Shown piece by piece: positions 42,701 to 51,560 of a stretch of 64,000 nucleotides of DNA (position 1 is its first letter; every line of letters starts with the position of its first letter). The stretch covers positions 7,956,501 to 8,020,500 of the forward strand of contig NZ_JARXYJ010000001.1 of NCBI RefSeq assembly GCF_029894425.1. Direction: 5' to 3'. Position numbers and translations under genes: made by a program. This DNA is from Streptomyces sp. SAI-127 (GTDB lineage: Bacteria > Actinomycetota > Actinomycetes > Streptomycetales > Streptomycetaceae). Below the pieces are notes generated by a model, which worked only from the letters and a program-made list of their open reading frames with translations, searched no databases and had not been told where the DNA came from.

Positions 42701-44338
42701 ATGCCCAGCCTGTCCCGACGCACCCTGCTGCTGTCCGCGGCGGCGGCCTCCGTCTCCGGTGCGCTGACCGCCTGCTCCACCGGCTCCGGCGACAGCGATG
42801 TCTCCAACGCGGGCAAGAAGCTGGCCCCCTGGCCCGCGTACAAGGCCGCGAGCGGGCCCAAGCCGGACCTCGCCCCCACCGAGGCGGGCGTCCAGGCCGG
42901 ATACACCGCCTACCCCGCCGACCTCGTCAGGTCCGTGTCCCGTACGCCCGGCGACGGCTCGACCGTCAAGGTCATGTCGGTGTCCTTCGGCACCCCGCCC
43001 AAGCCGGCCTCCGCGAACCGGTTCTGGGCGGCCGTCGAGAAGGCGCTGGGCGTGAAGATCGAGTACACGATCGTCTCCCAGGCCGACTACCAGAAGAAGA
43101 TGGCCACCGTCATGGCGGGCGACCCCGACACCCTGCCCGACATCATCAACCTGTTCTCCGGCTTCGTCCTGCCCCGCGAGGCGGAGTTCGTACAGCGACG
43201 GGCCGAGGACCTCACGCCGTACCTCTCCGGCGAGGCGGTCACCGCATACCCGAACCTCGCCGGGATCCCCACCCACGCCTGGCAGGACATGGGCCGCGTC
43301 GGCGGCCGCATCTACGGCATCCCGCTCGAACGCCCGCTGCCCGGCTCCACCCTCTGGCTCAACCAGGGCATGTTCACCGACGCCGGCATGAAGGAGGGCT
43401 GGACCTCCGAGGACTTCGCCGCCGTCGCCCAGCGGGCCACCAGCGGCCGCACCTACGCCCTCGGGGCCGCCAACGGCTCCCTGTTCGGCAACGCCGTGCA
43501 CGCCGCCGCCCACCACGCGCCCAACGAGTGGGCCGTCACCAAGGACGGCACCTTCCAGCACTGTGCCGCGGACGAACGCTACAAGGCGGCCATCGCCTAC
43601 CAGGCCAGGCTCCGCAAGAGCGGCTCCTACTACCCGGACTCGACGTCCGTCTCCCAGATCGACCTCACCACGCTCTACTACAACGGCACCGTCGGCTCCA
43701 TGCAGGACGGCTTCGGCGCCTACCTCCCCAAGTACCGTGAGTCCCAGGGCAAGCTGACCCCGGCCGCGGCCCTCCCGTACAGCGTGGACGGCAAGCCCGG
43801 CGGAATCGTCGCCGCCCGCCGCTCCTTCGGCTACACCGTCCTGAAGAAGGCCAAGAAGGAGCGCGTCGAGCTCCTCCTGCGCATCCTCGACTACCTCGCC
43901 GCCCCCTTCGGCAGCCAGGAGTGGGAGCTCGTCCACTACGGCGTCGAGGGCACCCACTTCACCCGCGGCAAGGACGGCTCCCCCGAGCCCACCGAGCTCG
44001 GCGAGGTCGAGAACAACACCAACCTGCCGCTGAAGTACCTCGCCGAAGGCCCGCAGGTGCTGTTCGTGCCGGGCATGCCGGATGCCGTACGGGCCCTGCA
44101 CTCCTGGCAGCAGAAGGTCGTGCCGTACGCCATCCGCAACGCCTCCAACGGCCTGCAGTCCCGCACCAAGAACGCCCAGGGCACCACGCTCAAGGCGCTG
44201 CTCGACGACGCCGTCACCGGGATCGTGGCCGGGCGGCTGCCGCTGTCGGAGTGGGACGCGGTGGTCAAGAAGTGGCGTGCCCAGGGCGGCGACAGAATGG
44301 CCGGGGAGTTCGCGAAGGACTACGCGGCCAATACGTGA
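42701..44338 (+). CDS. Carbohydrate ABC transporter substrate-binding lipoprotein (LplA/YtcQ type)
   Basis: A 545-residue binding protein, much longer than standard sugar-binding proteins and typical for LplA/YtcQ. ATG 42701 has GAGG 10 nt upstream. The signal has both a Tat pair (LSRRTLLLSAAAASVSGAL) and a lipobox ending TAC near residue 27. The mature part opens SVSFGTPPKPASANRFW and has a two-lobed fold. Relatives in Bacillus bind rhamnogalacturonan oligosaccharides. In this window, with a large pectinase island, the same class of ligand is likely but unproven. Confidence 0.88.
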   Translation: MPSLSRRTLLLSAAAASVSGALTACSTGSGDSDVSNAGKKLAPWPAYKAASGPKPDLAPTEAGVQAGYTAYPADLVRSVSRTPGDGSTVKVMSVSFGTPPKPASANRFWAAVEKALGVKIEYTIVSQADYQKKMATVMAGDPDTLPDIINLFSGFVLPREAEFVQRRAEDLTPYLSGEAVTAYPNLAGIPTHAWQDMGRVGGRIYGIPLERPLPGSTLWLNQGMFTDAGMKEGWTSEDFAAVAQRATSGRTYALGAANGSLFGNAVHAAAHHAPNEWAVTKDGTFQHCAADERYKAAIAYQARLRKSGSYYPDSTSVSQIDLTTLYYNGTVGSMQDGFGAYLPKYRESQGKLTPAAALPYSVDGKPGGIVAARRSFGYTVLKKAKKERVELLLRILDYLAAPFGSQEWELVHYGVEGTHFTRGKDGSPEPTELGEVENNTNLPLKYLAEGPQVLFVPGMPDAVRALHSWQQKVVPYAIRNASNGLQSRTKNAQGTTLKALLDDAVTGIVAGRLPLSEWDAVVKKWRAQGGDRMAGEFAKDYAANT

Positions 44339-44369
44339 GGCGCCGCCCGAGGAACAGGAGACGCGGGGG

Positions 44370-45455
44370 ATGGAGAACGACATGACGGACACGGGGTCCA
44401 GGCGGCGGGTCACGATCCGTGAGGTCGCCGAGCGCGCGGGGGTGTCGATGGCGACGGCCTCGCGCGCGCTCAGCGGCAACCATCCGGTGCCGGCCGCGAC
44501 CCGGGCCCGTGTCCTGCGTGCCGCCCGCGATCTCGACTACGTCGCCAACGCGCACGCCCGGGCGCTGGTCGGCGGGGGCCGCAAGATGGCCGCCGTCGTG
44601 GTCCGGCAGGTCACCAGCCCGTTCTACGCCCAGGTCGCCGAGGGAGTGGAGGCAGAGGCCGCCGACCGCGGGTGGCTGTGCGTGGTCGGGGCGACCGGCG
44701 GGGATCCGCAGCGGGAGATGGAGTTCGTGCAACTGATGCGGGAGGAGGGGGCCCGGCTGGTGATCCTCGTCGGCGGGGTCGTCGAGGACGAGGCGTATCG
44801 CTCGCGCGTGACCCACTACGCGCAGGCCCTCGACTCCTCCGGGGCGCGGCTGGTGCTGTGCGGCCGTCCGGCCCCGGATCCCGACATCCCGGCGCTGGTC
44901 GTCGAGTTCGACAACGAGGCGGGGGCCCGGGCGATCACCGGGCACCTGCTGTCCGCGGGGCACCGGCGGATCGTCTTTCTCGGCGGGCTGCCCGGGAACA
45001 CCGCCCTCGACGCGCGCGTCGCGGGATACCGGGCCGCGCTCGCCGAGCACGGACTGCCCCCGGCCGCCGCGCGGGTCGTCGACTGCGGCCTCGGGCGGGC
45101 GGCGGGGTTGCGGGCGATGGCCGAACTGCTCAAGGAGACCAGGGAGTTCACGGCGGTGGTCGCCGGGGACGACATGGTCGCGGCGGGGGCGTTGCGTGCC
45201 ATCGCCGACGCCGGGCTCGGGGTGCCGGCGGACATCTCCGTCGTCGGCTACAACGACATCCCGCTCGCCGAGGACTTCAACCCGCCGTTGACGACGGTCC
45301 GGACGCCCGCCGAGGAACTCGGCCGCGCCGCCGTACGCATCGCCCTGCGCGACCCCGAACACGCCGCCGGGAGCCGTCATCTGCTGGGCACCCACATCGT
45401 CGTACGCAAAAGCGTCGCCCCACCACCGACCGACGGAGGACTCACCCCCGTATGA
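44370..45455 (+). CDS. LacI family transcriptional regulator
   Basis: A 361-residue repressor. ATG 44370 has AGGAG 9 nt upstream; an ATG four codons later is also possible. The N-terminal helix-turn-helix is VTIREVAERAGVSMATASRA followed by the hinge YVANAHARALVGG, and the periplasmic-binding-like effector domain runs to the end (VVGYNDIPLAEDFNPPLTTV). It is encoded 31 nt after the binding protein and should bind the AGCGCT-centred palindromes at 40573 and 40662, closing a feedback loop. The effector is probably the imported sugar or a product of it. Confidence 0.92.
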   Translation: MENDMTDTGSRRRVTIREVAERAGVSMATASRALSGNHPVPAATRARVLRAARDLDYVANAHARALVGGGRKMAAVVVRQVTSPFYAQVAEGVEAEAADRGWLCVVGATGGDPQREMEFVQLMREEGARLVILVGGVVEDEAYRSRVTHYAQALDSSGARLVLCGRPAPDPDIPALVVEFDNEAGARAITGHLLSAGHRRIVFLGGLPGNTALDARVAGYRAALAEHGLPPAAARVVDCGLGRAAGLRAMAELLKETREFTAVVAGDDMVAAGALRAIADAGLGVPADISVVGYNDIPLAEDFNPPLTTVRTPAEELGRAAVRIALRDPEHAAGSRHLLGTHIVVRKSVAPPPTDGGLTPV

Positions 45456-47357
45456 CCGCGCCGCATGTGTCGCCCCCCGACGACCCGACGCACCACCCCC
45501 ATCTCCCGCCCACCGACCCCCTCCTGTCCCCCCTCACCGGCTGGACCCGGGCCCACTGGGAAGCCGTCGCCGACCGGCTGCTCGACGGGCTCCTGCCCTA
45601 CGCCACCCCGGGGTTCGCCCAGTACCGGCTGCCCGGCCCGCCCAGTCACTCCGGGGCCTGGTCCGACGGCCTCGAGGGGTTCGCGCGGTCCTTCCTGCTC
45701 GCGGCCTTCCGGATCGCCGGGTCGGCGGGGCGGGTCGGCCCCGCGCTCGTCGAGCGGTACGCCGCCGGACTCGCCGCCGGCACCGACCCGCACCACCCCG
45801 AGCACTGGCCGGCGATCACCGACCGTGCCCAGCCGATGGTGGAGGCGGCCTCGATCGCCCTCGCCCTGCACGAGTCCCGGCCCTGGCTGTGGGACCGGCT
45901 CGACGACAAGGTGCGGGCCCGGGTGACCGAGTGGCTCGGCCGGTTCGTCGGGGCGACCGCCAACGACTCCAACTGGCGGCTCTTCCAGGTGATCACGGAG
46001 GAGTTCCTGGCCTCCGTCGGCGCCCCGCACAGCCGGGAGGAGATCGACGCGGGCCTCGCCCGGCTGGACGACTGGTACCGGGGCGGCGGCTGGTACACCG
46101 ACGGCGACGGGAAGAAGTTCGACTACTACAACGCCTGGGCGCTGCACCTGTACCCGGTGCTGTGGGCCCGGATCGCGGGACCGCGCGCCGACCCGGGGAC
46201 CGTGTCCCGTCACCGCGACCGGCTGCGGGAGTTCCTCGGCGTCCACCAGTACTTCTTCGGCTCCGACGGCGCCCCCGTCCACCAGGGCCGCTCCCTCACC
46301 TACCGGTTCGCGGCCGCCGCCCCGCTCTGGGCGGGAGCCCTCGCCGACGCCACCCCGCTGCCGCCCGGCGTCACCCGCCGCCTGGCCTCCGGCACTCTGA
46401 AGCACTTCGCCGAGCGGGGCGCCCCCGACGAGCGCGGCCTGCTCACCCTCGGCTGGTACCGGCCGTTCGGGGGAGTGCTCCAGCGCTACTCGGGCCCCGC
46501 CTCCCCGTACTGGGCGAGCAAGGCGTTCCTCGGCCTGCTGCTGCCCGCGGACCACCCCGTGTGGACGGCCCCCGAGGAGCCCGGCCCCGTCGACACCAGC
46601 GACACCGTCCTCGCCCTGCCCGCCCCCGGCTGGCTGCTCCACTCGACCGCTTCCGACGGCATCGTCCGCCTCGTCAACCACGGCACCGACCGCCTGCCGC
46701 CCCCGCCCGCGGCCGACGACGACAGCCCGCACTACGCCAAGCTCGCCTACTCCACCGCCACCGCCCCCGAGACCCCCCTCGGCCCCGACAACCACCTCGC
46801 CCTGCTCGCCCCCGACGGCACCCCGTCCCCCCGCGGCCGTATCCACCCGCTGCACTGCGAAGGCCGCAGGGCCGCCTCTTGGCACCTCGCACTCGGGCAC
46901 CGTGTCGAGACGGTGAGCGTGGTGCACGGGCCGTGGGAGGTACGCGTGCACCGCATCCCGGTGAACGACGTCCCGGTGCGGGAAGGGGGGGTGGGCCCTC
47001 GCCGACGACAGCGGGCCGCCGATCGCCGAGTCCGGGCCCGGCTGGGCGCGGGTCCGCCGGGCCGCGGACGGACTGACGAGCACCGTCGTCGGCCTGTACG
47101 GCTGGGGCGAGGCCGACGGCACGGTCGTGGCGGCCGAGGACACCAACGCCTGCGGTCGGTACTCGGCGACCCCCGTCCTCGAAGGCACCGGCGCCCTCCT
47201 GGTCACCCTCGTGGCACTCGGCACCGACGTACCGGTCACGGGCGCGGCCGCCACGCTCACCCCGGGCGGCACCGTCGAGATCCGTTTCCCCGACGGCACC
47301 CGCCTCAGTACTGGGCCAGCGTCACCGCCTGATCCAGGGCCTGCAGAAAGGAGTTGA
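45452..47357 (+). pseudogene. DUF2264 family protein, frame-shifted in a G7 run
   Basis: ATG 45452 overlaps the LacI stop (ATGA). The DUF2264 fold begins with LLSPLTGWTRAHWEAVADRL and continues with SNWRLFQVITEEFL and GGGWYTDGDGKKFDYYNAW, a toroid like that of polysaccharide lyases and unsaturated glucuronyl hydrolases. Reading stays in frame to about residue 512. At a run of seven G (46985-46991) the frame is lost; deleting one G restores the expected continuation WALADDSGPPIAESGPGW through IRFPDGTRL. As given, translation would run out of frame to 47332. It may be a sequencing slip or a true disruption. The restored end overlaps cobC by 53 nt. Confidence 0.75.
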
Positions 47358-48375
47358 CCGTCGCCCGGTCCCGCACCGCGAGCCGCAGCCACTCCTCGCC
47401 GAGTCCCGGGAACGTGTCCCCGCGCCGCACCGCGAAACCGAGGTCGCGCAGATGCCGTCGTACGACAGCCCCCTTCGGCAGTCGTACGAGAACGAAGGGG
47501 CCCTGTGCCGGCTCGACCACCCGGAGCCCGTCCGAGGCGAACTCCCGCAGCCCGGCGACGAGATGGGCCCGGTCGGTGGCCACGCGGTGGGCCGCGTGGG
47601 CGGCCTCCGCCAGAGCACGTGGCTCCATGCACGCCAGGGCCGCCGCGAGGGCCGGTGTGGAGACCGGCCACAGCGGCTGGGCCCGCTCCAGGGCGGCGAT
47701 CGTCTCCGGGGCGGCCAGGACATAGCCGATCCGGAGCCCGGCCAGGCCCCAGGTCTTCGTCAGGCTGCGCAGGACGACGAGTCCGGGCACGTCCGTCCGC
47801 CCGGCCAGCGCCTCGCGCTCGCCCGGCACCGCGTCCAGGAACGCCTCGTCCACCACCAATGTCCGCCCAGGACGGGCCAGTTCGGCGATCGTGGCGGCCG
47901 GATGCAGGACCGAGGTGGGGTTGGTCGGATTGCCGACGACCACCAGGTCGGCGTCCTCGGGGATCGCCGCCGGGTCGAGCCGGAAGCCGTCCTCCTCCCG
48001 CAACAGCACCCGGTCGACCGTGTGCCCGGCATCCCGCAGCGCCGCCTCCGGCTCGGTGAACTGCGGGTGCACCACCACCGCATGACGAATCGTCAGACCC
48101 CGGGCGAGCAGCACGAACGCCTCGGCGGCCCCCGCCGTCAGCAGCACCCGCTCCACGGGCACCTCGTGCCGGGCCGCCACCGCCGCCCGCGCCGCACGCC
48201 CGTCGGGATAGGCGGCGAGCCCGGCCAGCGATCCGGCGATCCGCTCCCGCAGCCAGACCGGGGGAGTGTCCGCGCGGACGTTCACGGCGAGGTCGGTGAG
48301 CCGCGCCCCGTCGTCCCGCACCTCGGCGTCGCCGTGGTGCCGCAGGTCGTGGCCGCCGGCTCGGTCAGTGCGCAT
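47305..48375 (-). CDS. cobC: Threonine-phosphate decarboxylase-like aminotransferase (CobC)
   Basis: A 356-residue fold-type I PLP enzyme resembling histidinol-phosphate aminotransferase: LTDLAVNVRADTPPVWLRE, VVVGNPTNPTSV, LVVDEAFLDAVPGE, and VLRSLTKTWGLAGLRIGY with the Schiff-base Lys. In cobalamin clusters this protein provides the aminopropanol linker or acts as the CobC equivalent. ATG 48375 overlaps the chelatase stop by 11 nt. It is the last gene of the cob run. The name is given from family and context; some relatives are annotated only as class I/II aminotransferases. Confidence 0.82.
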   Translation of the reverse strand: MRTDRAGGHDLRHHGDAEVRDDGARLTDLAVNVRADTPPVWLRERIAGSLAGLAAYPDGRAARAAVAARHEVPVERVLLTAGAAEAFVLLARGLTIRHAVVVHPQFTEPEAALRDAGHTVDRVLLREEDGFRLDPAAIPEDADLVVVGNPTNPTSVLHPAATIAELARPGRTLVVDEAFLDAVPGEREALAGRTDVPGLVVLRSLTKTWGLAGLRIGYVLAAPETIAALERAQPLWPVSTPALAAALACMEPRALAEAAHAAHRVATDRAHLVAGLREFASDGLRVVEPAQGPFVLVRLPKGAVVRRHLRDLGFAVRRGDTFPGLGEEWLRLAVRDRATVNSFLQALDQAVTLAQY

Positions 48376-49294
48376 GGGTGTGGGCGCCGGCGTGGTGGCC
48401 GTGGTGGTGATGGTGGCCGTCGTCGTCCGGGTGGAAGTGCGGCTGCTGGGGCAGCCCCACCTTGTCCTCGAAGCCCGGCAGCGCGATGCGATACACGCAC
48501 GAGTCGCAGTTCATCCGCAGGTCGCCCTTGACGGCCTCCTCGTACCGCTCCATCACCAGGTCGAGCAGCTCCGGCTCCGGACCGATGACCTCCGCCGAGC
48601 GCACCTCGACCTCCGGATGCGCGGCCGCCCAGCCCTCGGTCTGCTGCTTCACCCGGTCCGGCAGGATCCCGGTGAACAGGAAGTAGGGCAGCACGACGAT
48701 CCTGCGCGCCCCCAGCGCCACACACCGGTCGAGCCCGCTCGGCACGTCCGGCGCGGCCAGCGACACGAACGCCGTCTCCACGCCCGCGTATCCGCGCCCC
48801 TCCCACAGCAGCCGGGCCGCCTTGTACACCTCGGCGTTGGCGTCGGGATCGGTGGAACCCCGCCCGACGAGCAGCACGGTCACGTCCGCCCGGTCCATCG
48901 GGGTGCGCCCCCCGGTCGCGCCCAGCGACTCGTCGAGACGCCGCTCCAGGACGTTCAGCAGCGCCGGGTGCGGGCCCAGCGGACGCCCGTAGGTGTACGA
49001 GATCCCCGGGTGACGCTCCTGCTCGCGGGACAGCGCCGCCGGGATGTCGCCCTTGGCGTGCCCGGCGGACACCAGCATCAGCGGTACGGCGGCGAACCGG
49101 CGGACGCCCCGTTCCACCAGCTCGGTCACCGCGTCGCCCAGCGGCGGCGGGGAGAGCTCGATGAAGCCGCCCGCGACGGGCAGTTCGGGGTGGCGGGCCC
49201 CCAGCTCCCGGACGAAGTCACGGAACGCCTCGGCTCCGGCCTCGTCCCGGGTGCCATGACCGGCGATGAGCAGGGCGGGCGGCGGGGTGGTCAC
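48365..49294 (-). CDS. cbiX: Sirohydrochlorin chelatase (CbiX-like) with MxCxxC motif and His-rich tail
   Basis: A 309-residue class II chelatase with two CbiX repeats: LLIAGHGTRDEAGAEAF with the catalytic His, and LLVGRGSTDPDANAEVY. Near the end is Met261-Asn-Cys263-Asp-Ser-Cys266, an exact MxCxxC motif reported in Bacillus megaterium CbiX as an Fe-S site (from memory). The last 24 residues carry 12 His, a likely Co/Ni-holding tail. It inserts metal into sirohydrochlorin, either cobalt for B12 or iron for siroheme. GTG 49294 overlaps the cobH stop (GTGA). Confidence 0.88.
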   Translation of the reverse strand: MTTPPPALLIAGHGTRDEAGAEAFRDFVRELGARHPELPVAGGFIELSPPPLGDAVTELVERGVRRFAAVPLMLVSAGHAKGDIPAALSREQERHPGISYTYGRPLGPHPALLNVLERRLDESLGATGGRTPMDRADVTVLLVGRGSTDPDANAEVYKAARLLWEGRGYAGVETAFVSLAAPDVPSGLDRCVALGARRIVVLPYFLFTGILPDRVKQQTEGWAAAHPEVEVRSAEVIGPEPELLDLVMERYEEAVKGDLRMNCDSCVYRIALPGFEDKVGLPQQPHFHPDDDGHHHHHGHHAGAHTHAH

Positions 49295-49881
49295 GATGTC
49301 TCCTCGGAAGGGTGGGTGGGGTGGTACAGCAGGGCGTTGAGCGCCGCGGAGGCGACCGCCGAACCGCCCTTCTCGGACACGTTGCTCACGGCGGGCAGCC
49401 CACTCTCGCGCAACGCGGCCTTGGACTCCACGGCGCCGACGAAGCCGACGGGCAGCCCGATGACGAGCGCCGGGGCCGCGCCCAGGGTCAGCAACTCCTC
49501 CAGCGCGGTGGGCGCGTTGCCGATCACCCAGATCGCCCCGGGGCCGACCTGCTCGTGGGCGAGGCGGATGGCGTGGGCCGAACGGGTCAGACCGGGCCCC
49601 GACTTCGCGTCCCGCAGCCGGCAGACGGTCTCCCGCCGGGTGATGCCGGCCGCGACCATCTCCACGTCCGTGACGACGGGCGCGCCGGAGTGCAGCGCGG
49701 CGTGCGCCTTCTCCAGGTCGCTCTCGTCCATGACCAGATCGGTGGCGTACTCCAGATCGGCGGCGGAGTGGATGACCCTCTCCACCACCGCCCGGGTCAG
49801 CGGCGGGAAGTGCGAGGTGTCCAGGCGGGCACGCAGCCGCCGGTAGGACTCCACCTCGATCGGGTGGACGACACGGTTCAC
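49291..49881 (-). CDS. cobH: Precorrin-8X methylmutase
   Basis: A 196-residue CobH/CbiC protein that moves the C11 methyl to C12 and gives hydrogenobyrinate or cobyrinate. Conserved blocks are IEVESYRRLRARLD, RVIHSAADLEYATDL with the catalytic His, GAPVVTDVEMVAAGI, and VIGNAPTALEELL. GTG 49881 overlaps the upstream stop (GTGA at 49878-49881), and its own end overlaps the chelatase start in the same way. Length is normal. Confidence 0.93.
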   Translation of the reverse strand: MNRVVHPIEVESYRRLRARLDTSHFPPLTRAVVERVIHSAADLEYATDLVMDESDLEKAHAALHSGAPVVTDVEMVAAGITRRETVCRLRDAKSGPGLTRSAHAIRLAHEQVGPGAIWVIGNAPTALEELLTLGAAPALVIGLPVGFVGAVESKAALRESGLPAVSNVSEKGGSAVASAALNALLYHPTHPSEETS

Positions 49882-51560
49882 TTGGCGCCCTCCTGCCAGC
49901 GGTAGCCGCGCGGCGTCACCATGCGCCCCGCGATGTCGCGGGTCGCCGTGTTGCCCACGGTCACGACCGTCATCATGTCGACCGTGGCCGGGTCGAGAGC
50001 GGCCAGGGTCGTCAGCCGGGCGGACTCGTCCGGCCGCGACGCGTTCCGTACGACACCGACCGGCGTCGCCGGCTCCCGGTGCCCGGCGAGGATGGCCAGC
50101 GCCTTGGGCAGCTGCCAGTCCCGGCCCCGGGAGCGGGGGTTGTAGAAGGTGACCACGATGTCCGCCTCGGCCGCGGCCCGCACCCGCCGCTCGATGACCT
50201 CCCACGGCGTGTGCAGGTCGGACAGGCTGATGGACACGTGGTCGTGGCCCAGCGGGGCACCGAGGATCGCGGCCGCCGCGAGCGCGGCCGTGACCCCCGG
50301 CACCCCGATCACGTCGATGTCGTCGGAGGCCTCGGCGAGCGCGGGGGAGGCCATCGCGTACACGCCGGCGTCCCCGCTGCCGATGAGCGCGACGGCCTGG
50401 CCCTTGCGGGCCTCTTCGACGGCCGTGCGCGCCCGCTCCTCCTCGGCCCCCAGGCCCGACTCCAGGACCCGGGTCCCGGGCCGGAGCAGATCACGGATCT
50501 GGTCGACGTACTGGTCGAGCCCGACCAGCACCGAAGCCCGCCGCAACTCCGCCTTCGCGCGGGGCGTGAGCAGGTCCCGGGCGCCGGGACCGAGTCCGAC
50601 GACCGCGAGCCGGCCGCGCGCGGGACGCCGTACGACAGCGCAGGTCGCCATGGCGGGCCGCGCGGCCGATTTCCGCTTGGGGACGAGGAGTTCACCGCCG
50701 CCGATCAGCGCGGCGGCCTCGGCGACGGAAGGGGTGCCCACGGCGGCGAGGGGCGCGTCCGACGGGTTGGGCACCTCGACGGCGGCCAACTCCTCGGCGG
50801 AGTGGGTGACCAGGGGCACGCCGAGCCGCTCGGCCGCCGCCACGATCCCCGGCTCCTGAGCCTTGGCGTCCACGGTGGCGAGTTCGGTGACGCTGCGGGC
50901 GGACAGCCCTGCCCGGCGCAACGAGTCCTCGATCAACTCCACGATCTCCTCGGTGGGCGCGCCCCTGGAGGCGCCCACGCCGACGACGACGGTGGGCGGG
51001 CGCAGCACGACCTCCTGCCCGGAGAGCTCGACGAGCCGGTCCGTGACCCGGATGCCGTACGCCCCCTCCCCGGCGACCGGCAGCGGCGGCAGCGGCCAGC
51101 CCGACTCGTTGTGCAGGGCGACGGGTTCCCCGTCCAGCAGCGCCCGTGAGACGGCGGCCACCGCCCCCTCCACCGGCAGCCCGAGCATGTCGAGCCCGGG
51201 CACCCCCACCGCGTCGGTCGCCGTCGTCACCACGGGCTCGGCACCCAGCAACTCCCCGGCCTCCCGGGCGAGTTCATTGGCGCCGCCGCCGTGTCCGCCG
51301 ACCAGGGACACGGCGAACCGCCCGCCCTCGTCGACACACACCACACCCGGGTCGCGGGCCTTGTCGCCGAGCAGCGGCGCGATCAGCCGTACGACCGCCC
51401 CCGTGGCCAGGAAACACACGAGCTGCTCGCACTCCGCGAACGCCCGCCGTACGGCGTCGCCCACGGGCCCGTCGTACACGCGCGTACGGTCCGGCCATGC
51501 AGCGGCCAGCCGGTCGCGTGCCGCCGCCCCCGCCGCGGTGGCGGAAATGAGGCCGATCAC
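49878..51560 (-). CDS. cobJ: CbiG / precorrin-3B C17-methyltransferase (CobJ) fusion
   Basis: A 560-residue bifunctional protein. Residues 1-310 are CbiG-like: IGLISATAAGAAARDRL, LVCFLATGAVVRLIAPLL, DEGGRFAVSLVGGHGGGANEL, then the C-terminal CobE-like part VVVGVGASRGAPTEEIVELI. Residues 318-560 are the SAM-dependent methyltransferase CobJ/CbiH (VVGLGPGARDLLTP, GSGDAGVYAMASP, TFYNPRSRGRDWQL). The pair covers ring contraction and loss of the C2 unit. GTG 51560 has AAGGAG upstream and overlaps the cobL stop (GTGA). This fusion is common in actinobacteria. Confidence 0.92.
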   Translation of the reverse strand: MIGLISATAAGAAARDRLAAAWPDRTRVYDGPVGDAVRRAFAECEQLVCFLATGAVVRLIAPLLGDKARDPGVVCVDEGGRFAVSLVGGHGGGANELAREAGELLGAEPVVTTATDAVGVPGLDMLGLPVEGAVAAVSRALLDGEPVALHNESGWPLPPLPVAGEGAYGIRVTDRLVELSGQEVVLRPPTVVVGVGASRGAPTEEIVELIEDSLRRAGLSARSVTELATVDAKAQEPGIVAAAERLGVPLVTHSAEELAAVEVPNPSDAPLAAVGTPSVAEAAALIGGGELLVPKRKSAARPAMATCAVVRRPARGRLAVVGLGPGARDLLTPRAKAELRRASVLVGLDQYVDQIRDLLRPGTRVLESGLGAEEERARTAVEEARKGQAVALIGSGDAGVYAMASPALAEASDDIDVIGVPGVTAALAAAAILGAPLGHDHVSISLSDLHTPWEVIERRVRAAAEADIVVTFYNPRSRGRDWQLPKALAILAGHREPATPVGVVRNASRPDESARLTTLAALDPATVDMMTVVTVGNTATRDIAGRMVTPRGYRWQEGAK

